This document shows positions 60,997-64,000 of a stretch of 64,000 bases of DNA, in pieces. A program made the translations under genes and the position numbers. The notes under the pieces are model-generated. The model ran no database searches, was not told the origin of the DNA, and saw only the letters and a program-made list of their open reading frames with translations. Positions within the stretch are counted from its first letter, which is position 1, and each line of letters starts with the position of its first letter. Source of the stretch: Pontibacter flavimaris (lineage in GTDB: Bacteria; Bacteroidota; Bacteroidia; Cytophagales; Hymenobacteraceae); the NCBI RefSeq assembly GCF_001907195.1, contig NZ_LVWA01000010.1, positions 310,001-374,000 on the forward strand, in the 5' to 3' direction.

Positions 60997-61028
60997 TTTG
61001 CCCATCCTGCAGTTATATGCTATATTTG
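60997..61028 (+). promoter_or_regulatory. Promoter of the aminopeptidase P gene
   Basis: TTTG (60997-61000), 20 bp, then TATATTTG (61021-61028): a full match to the Bacteroidota -33 / -7 consensus, about 42 bp before the start codon. A second TATATTTG at 60993 overlaps the -33 box. Confidence 0.65.
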
Positions 61029-61069
61029 AAGTATAAAATATCAGGCGAACCCCCTACGAAATAAAACGC

Positions 61070-62371
61070 ATGAAATACGAGCCAATCGGGCAGGAGCTGT
61101 TTATTAACCATCGCCACAACTTTGCTAAGCAGCTCAAGCCCTCGTCCATCGCCATTTTCCACGCCAACGACATCATGCCTACCAATGCCGACGGCACCAT
61201 GGCTTTCCGGCAGAACAGCGATCTGTTCTACCTGTCGGGCGTGGACCAGGAGGAAAGTATACTTTTGCTCTTCCCCGACAGCAAGGACGAGCGCATGCAG
61301 GAGATCCTGTTCATCCGCGAGACCAACGACCACATCCTCACCTGGGAAGGATATAAATTAACCAAAGAACAGGCACGGGAGGTATCAGGCATCCAGACTA
61401 TTTACTGGACGCACCAGTTCGAGCAGGTGCTGCACACGCTTATATTCGAGGCCGAGCACCTGTACCTGAACACCAACGAGCACCTGCGCGCCGTGGTGGA
61501 GGTGGAGACCCGCGATGCCCGCTTCATCAGAAAAGTAAAGGAGCTCTTCCCGCTGCACAAGTATGAGCGCAGCGCTCCCATCATGCATCACCTCAGAGCC
61601 ATTAAGTCAGGGCGGGAGGTGGAGCTGATACAGCAGGCCTGCAACATCACCGACAAGGCCTTTCGCAGGCTGCTGGGCTTTATTAAGCCGGGCGTGATGG
61701 AGTATGAGATTGAGGCAGAGATCTTCCACGAGTTCCTGCGCAACCGCTCCAAGGGGCCTGCCTACGAGTCTATCATCGCCTCGGGCATCAATGCCTGCAT
61801 CCTGCACTACACCGATAACAGCCGTGAGTGTAAGGACGGCGACCTGGTGCTGATGGACTTCGGGGCCGAGTACGCCAACTACGCCGCCGACCTGACGCGC
61901 ACCGTGCCGGTGAACGGCAAGTTCACCAAGCGCCAGCGCGAAGTATACGAGGCCGTGCTGACGGTGATGAAAACCGCCACGCGCATGCTGGTGCCCGGCA
62001 ACACCCTGGACCAGTACCATAAGTTTGTAGGCACCGTGATGGAGAACGAGTTGATAAAGCTCGGCCTGCTGAATGAGAGCGACGTGCTCCACCAGAACCC
62101 GGAGAAGCCGCTGTACAAGAAATACTTCATGCACGGCACCTCGCACCACCTGGGGCTGGATGTGCACGACGTGGGCAACAAGTTCCGCCCGTTCGAGAAT
62201 GGCATGGTGTTCACCTGCGAGCCGGGCATCTACATCCGGGAGGAAGGAATAGGCATACGCCTGGAGAACGATATCCTCATCACGCACAACGGGGCCAAGG
62301 ACCTAATGCAGCACATACCGGTGGAGGCTGATGATATTGAGCGGCTGATGCGGGAGGCGGCTCAGAATTAA
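61070..62371 (+). CDS. Xaa-Pro aminopeptidase (aminopeptidase P)
   Basis: 433 residues: an N-terminal creatinase-like domain (FAKQLKPSSIAIFHANDIMP, FRQNSDLFYLSGVDQEES) and the pita-bread metal domain. Metal ligands lie in LMDFGAEYANYAADLTRT, HGTSHHLGLDVHDVG, FTCEPGIYI and GIGIRLENDILIT. It removes N-terminal residues before Pro, using two divalent metals. Normal length. Confidence 0.92.
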   Translation: MKYEPIGQELFINHRHNFAKQLKPSSIAIFHANDIMPTNADGTMAFRQNSDLFYLSGVDQEESILLLFPDSKDERMQEILFIRETNDHILTWEGYKLTKEQAREVSGIQTIYWTHQFEQVLHTLIFEAEHLYLNTNEHLRAVVEVETRDARFIRKVKELFPLHKYERSAPIMHHLRAIKSGREVELIQQACNITDKAFRRLLGFIKPGVMEYEIEAEIFHEFLRNRSKGPAYESIIASGINACILHYTDNSRECKDGDLVLMDFGAEYANYAADLTRTVPVNGKFTKRQREVYEAVLTVMKTATRMLVPGNTLDQYHKFVGTVMENELIKLGLLNESDVLHQNPEKPLYKKYFMHGTSHHLGLDVHDVGNKFRPFENGMVFTCEPGIYIREEGIGIRLENDILITHNGAKDLMQHIPVEADDIERLMREAAQN

Positions 62372-62743
62372 AGCATATGGATAGTTTAGGGGGAGAATAG
62401 CAGAGGCTGACAATCTTTTTTGCCGTCCTTACTCTAAAATATCAGCCCTTGAGTCAAAAAAAAATCAACAGTACAACCTTGCGTGCTGGTTTCAGTTTGA
62501 AGTATAGAAATGCGTACTGTCTGAACCACAATGCCGGAAACCAGTGCAATTTAGGTGGTGGTGTACAGTGGGTTATGTTCAACCCGAATGAATGAGAGCC
62601 TATGGGCGAACATTTACAGTTCCTGAAGAAGCATGTGAGACGGCTGCGCCAGCAAGGGGTAGTGGGCAGAAATTTTTTTGCGCAAAATAAACTCGTTTCG
62701 AAACATGCACGTATTGTCATATCAACATATACTTTGTAGAATC
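62372..62743. other. 372-bp intergenic region
   Basis: No gene accepted; a 44-codon plus-strand frame at 62602 (MGEHLQFLKKHVRRLRQQG) has no supporting features. Downstream, TATACTTTG about 15 bp before the next ATG resembles a -7 box with one extra base. Confidence 0.4.
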
Positions 62744-64000
62744 ATGCAAACACATTTATCAACAATTAAGAAGCTCGCTTTCGCACTCGTGTTCCTGCTT
62801 GTGGCAGGCCCGGAAGTATTTGCGCAAAGCTCCGATCAAAGGACAAACCTGCAAATATACGGAAGCGCCCTGCAGTATAAAGGCGACATCACAGGCGATG
62901 ATAAATTTGGAGATCTGGAGTGGGGCGGTGGCCTCTCCCTGAACCGTTACATCAGCCCTTCCTTTGATGCAGGTCTGCACCTGACCTACGGCAGCACAGA
63001 AGACAAAGGCAAAGGCCTGTACGAAGGTGGCAAGTTTGATGCCCAGATGGGTACCGTTATGCTGGGCCTGCGCCTTAAGATGTATGGCACCATCCTGAAA
63101 GAAGATGCCTTTATCGGCCCTTACCTGCAGGTTGCGGGTGGTGGCGCCTGGGCCAAGACCGATGCCACTGCTCCGGCGGGCGGTCCTGCCGTTCATAACG
63201 ACGATAAGTTCTTCACCATGGCAGGCAGAGCCGGCGCGGGTATCCGCTTCCGTTTCTCTGATGCCGTTAGCGCCTTTGTGGAAACCAACTACATGCTCAT
63301 CGGCCAGGATAAGATCGATGGCTACGACACCGGCGACAACGACCAGTTCCTGATGCACAACGTGGGCCTTGGCTTTAACCTTGGCAAGGCGAAAGACACG
63401 GACGGCGATGGTGTGCCGGACAGACGCGACGACTGCCCTGACACCCCAACTGGCGTGCAGGTAGATAAGAACGGTTGCCCTGTTGACACAGACGGTGACG
63501 GTGTGGCAGATTACCAGGATGAGTGCCCAAGCGAGGCTGGCGTGGCTAACCTGAATGGTTGCCCTGACCGCGACGGTGACGGCATTGCAGACAAAGATGA
63601 CCAGTGCCCTGATGAGGCCGGTACTGCCGCTACCAACGGATGCCCTGACTCTGACAACGACGGTGTAGCCGATGCACAGGATAAGTGCCCTGATACTCCT
63701 TCTGGCGTGCAGGTTGGCCCGGATGGTTGCCCTGTAGACTCAGATGGTGACGGTGTTCCGGATAACGAGGATGCTTGCCCTAACTCAGCAGGTACTGCTG
63801 AAACCAAAGGCTGCCCTGAGCTGGATGAGGCTACCAAGAAACTGATCGAGGAGAAAGTACGCTTCGAGTTCGACAGAGCCCGCGTACAGGATAGCTACAA
63901 GCAACTGCTGGATAGCATCACCGTGGCCCTGCAGAAATACCCGGATCACGTGCTGCTGATCAAAGGCCACGCCGACTTCATCGGTTCTGAGGAGTACAAC
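62744..64000 (+). CDS. OmpA-family outer membrane protein with thrombospondin type 3 repeats, 3' end outside window
   Basis: 419 codons present. A signal peptide (LAFALVFLLVAGPEVFAQ) leads to an eight-strand-like beta-barrel (residues about 30-215), then at about 216-355 several Ca-binding repeats of the TSP3 type (DTDGDGVPDRRDDCPDTP and variants ending in NGCP), and from about 360 the OmpA peptidoglycan-binding domain (VRFEFDRARVQDSY, LLIKGHADFIGSEEYN). It anchors the outer membrane to the wall. The right edge cuts it within the OmpA domain. Long frames on the other strand are antisense. Confidence 0.92.
   Translation, partial: MQTHLSTIKKLAFALVFLLVAGPEVFAQSSDQRTNLQIYGSALQYKGDITGDDKFGDLEWGGGLSLNRYISPSFDAGLHLTYGSTEDKGKGLYEGGKFDAQMGTVMLGLRLKMYGTILKEDAFIGPYLQVAGGGAWAKTDATAPAGGPAVHNDDKFFTMAGRAGAGIRFRFSDAVSAFVETNYMLIGQDKIDGYDTGDNDQFLMHNVGLGFNLGKAKDTDGDGVPDRRDDCPDTPTGVQVDKNGCPVDTDGDGVADYQDECPSEAGVANLNGCPDRDGDGIADKDDQCPDEAGTAATNGCPDSDNDGVADAQDKCPDTPSGVQVGPDGCPVDSDGDGVPDNEDACPNSAGTAETKGCPELDEATKKLIEEKVRFEFDRARVQDSYKQLLDSITVALQKYPDHVLLIKGHADFIGSEEYN

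Noticed and set aside
62602..62736. 44-codon basic frame before the OmpA gene
   Set aside because: No terminator or conservation evidence, and it runs into the promoter region of the next gene.
62759..63358. 199-codon frame opposite the OmpA porin
   Set aside because: The plus strand codes for a clear signal peptide, TSP3 repeats and OmpA domain.

Overview
The window looks like chromosome from a Bacteroidota bacterium of the order Cytophagales, most likely a Pontibacter/Hymenobacteraceae relative (inference from content, no database search). The signs are gldH beside ricT, proteins ending in type IX secretion (T9SS) sorting domains, a GWxTD lipoprotein, promoters of the TTTG / TAnnTTTG type, GC-rich core genes, and a short motif (AAGTATA / TATACTT) repeated throughout.

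Layout. 1-2.7 kb: an EEP-family gene cut by the edge, gldH and ricT. 2.9-6.6 kb: a low-GC surface-polysaccharide island with a Wzx-like flippase, a sialyltransferase-like glycosyltransferase and a GT4 enzyme. 6.8-13.7 kb: an acetyltransferase, an SMR exporter, then lpxH, a LUD-domain gene, ftsH, rsfS and divergent birA. 13.8-21.7 kb: two T9SS cargo proteins, a large DUF2723 membrane protein, a GWxTD lipoprotein and rlmB. 22-28.7 kb: manC, kdsD, recQ, purD and a bacilliredoxin. 29-35.7 kb: small unknowns, tRNA-Arg(ACG), a VTT protein, a cystathionine gamma-synthase-like enzyme, an OmpA lipoprotein and an isoaspartyl peptidase.

35.8-40.6 kb is the accessory hot spot. A 4.05-kb IS1595-type transposon (36018-40071) has matching inverted ends and an 8-bp target duplication. 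It carries a DDE transposase, a putative winged-helix protein, a 48-residue basic protein and a structured untranslated stretch. That stretch is split by a nested, GC-rich IS256-family element (37366-38754) with its own 8-bp duplication. The transposon sits in an array of dispersed repeats whose counterpart lies at 57.7-58.3 kb.

41-57.6 kb: small unknowns, thioredoxin, a RAYT transposase with a four-palindrome REP cluster, dnaE, an MscS channel, an MFS transporter, a LysM lytic transglycosylase, an O-methyltransferase and an M16 peptidase. 58.5-64 kb: a lipoprotein, a GT9 enzyme, aminopeptidase P and an OmpA porin with thrombospondin-3 repeats running off the right edge.

Most genes are envelope, cell-surface and housekeeping functions in short operons, often closed by strong hairpin terminators. 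The least explained signals are the AAGTATA motif, which enters reading frames as the pair ATA-CTT and is built into terminator stems, and the cargo of the IS1595 transposon.
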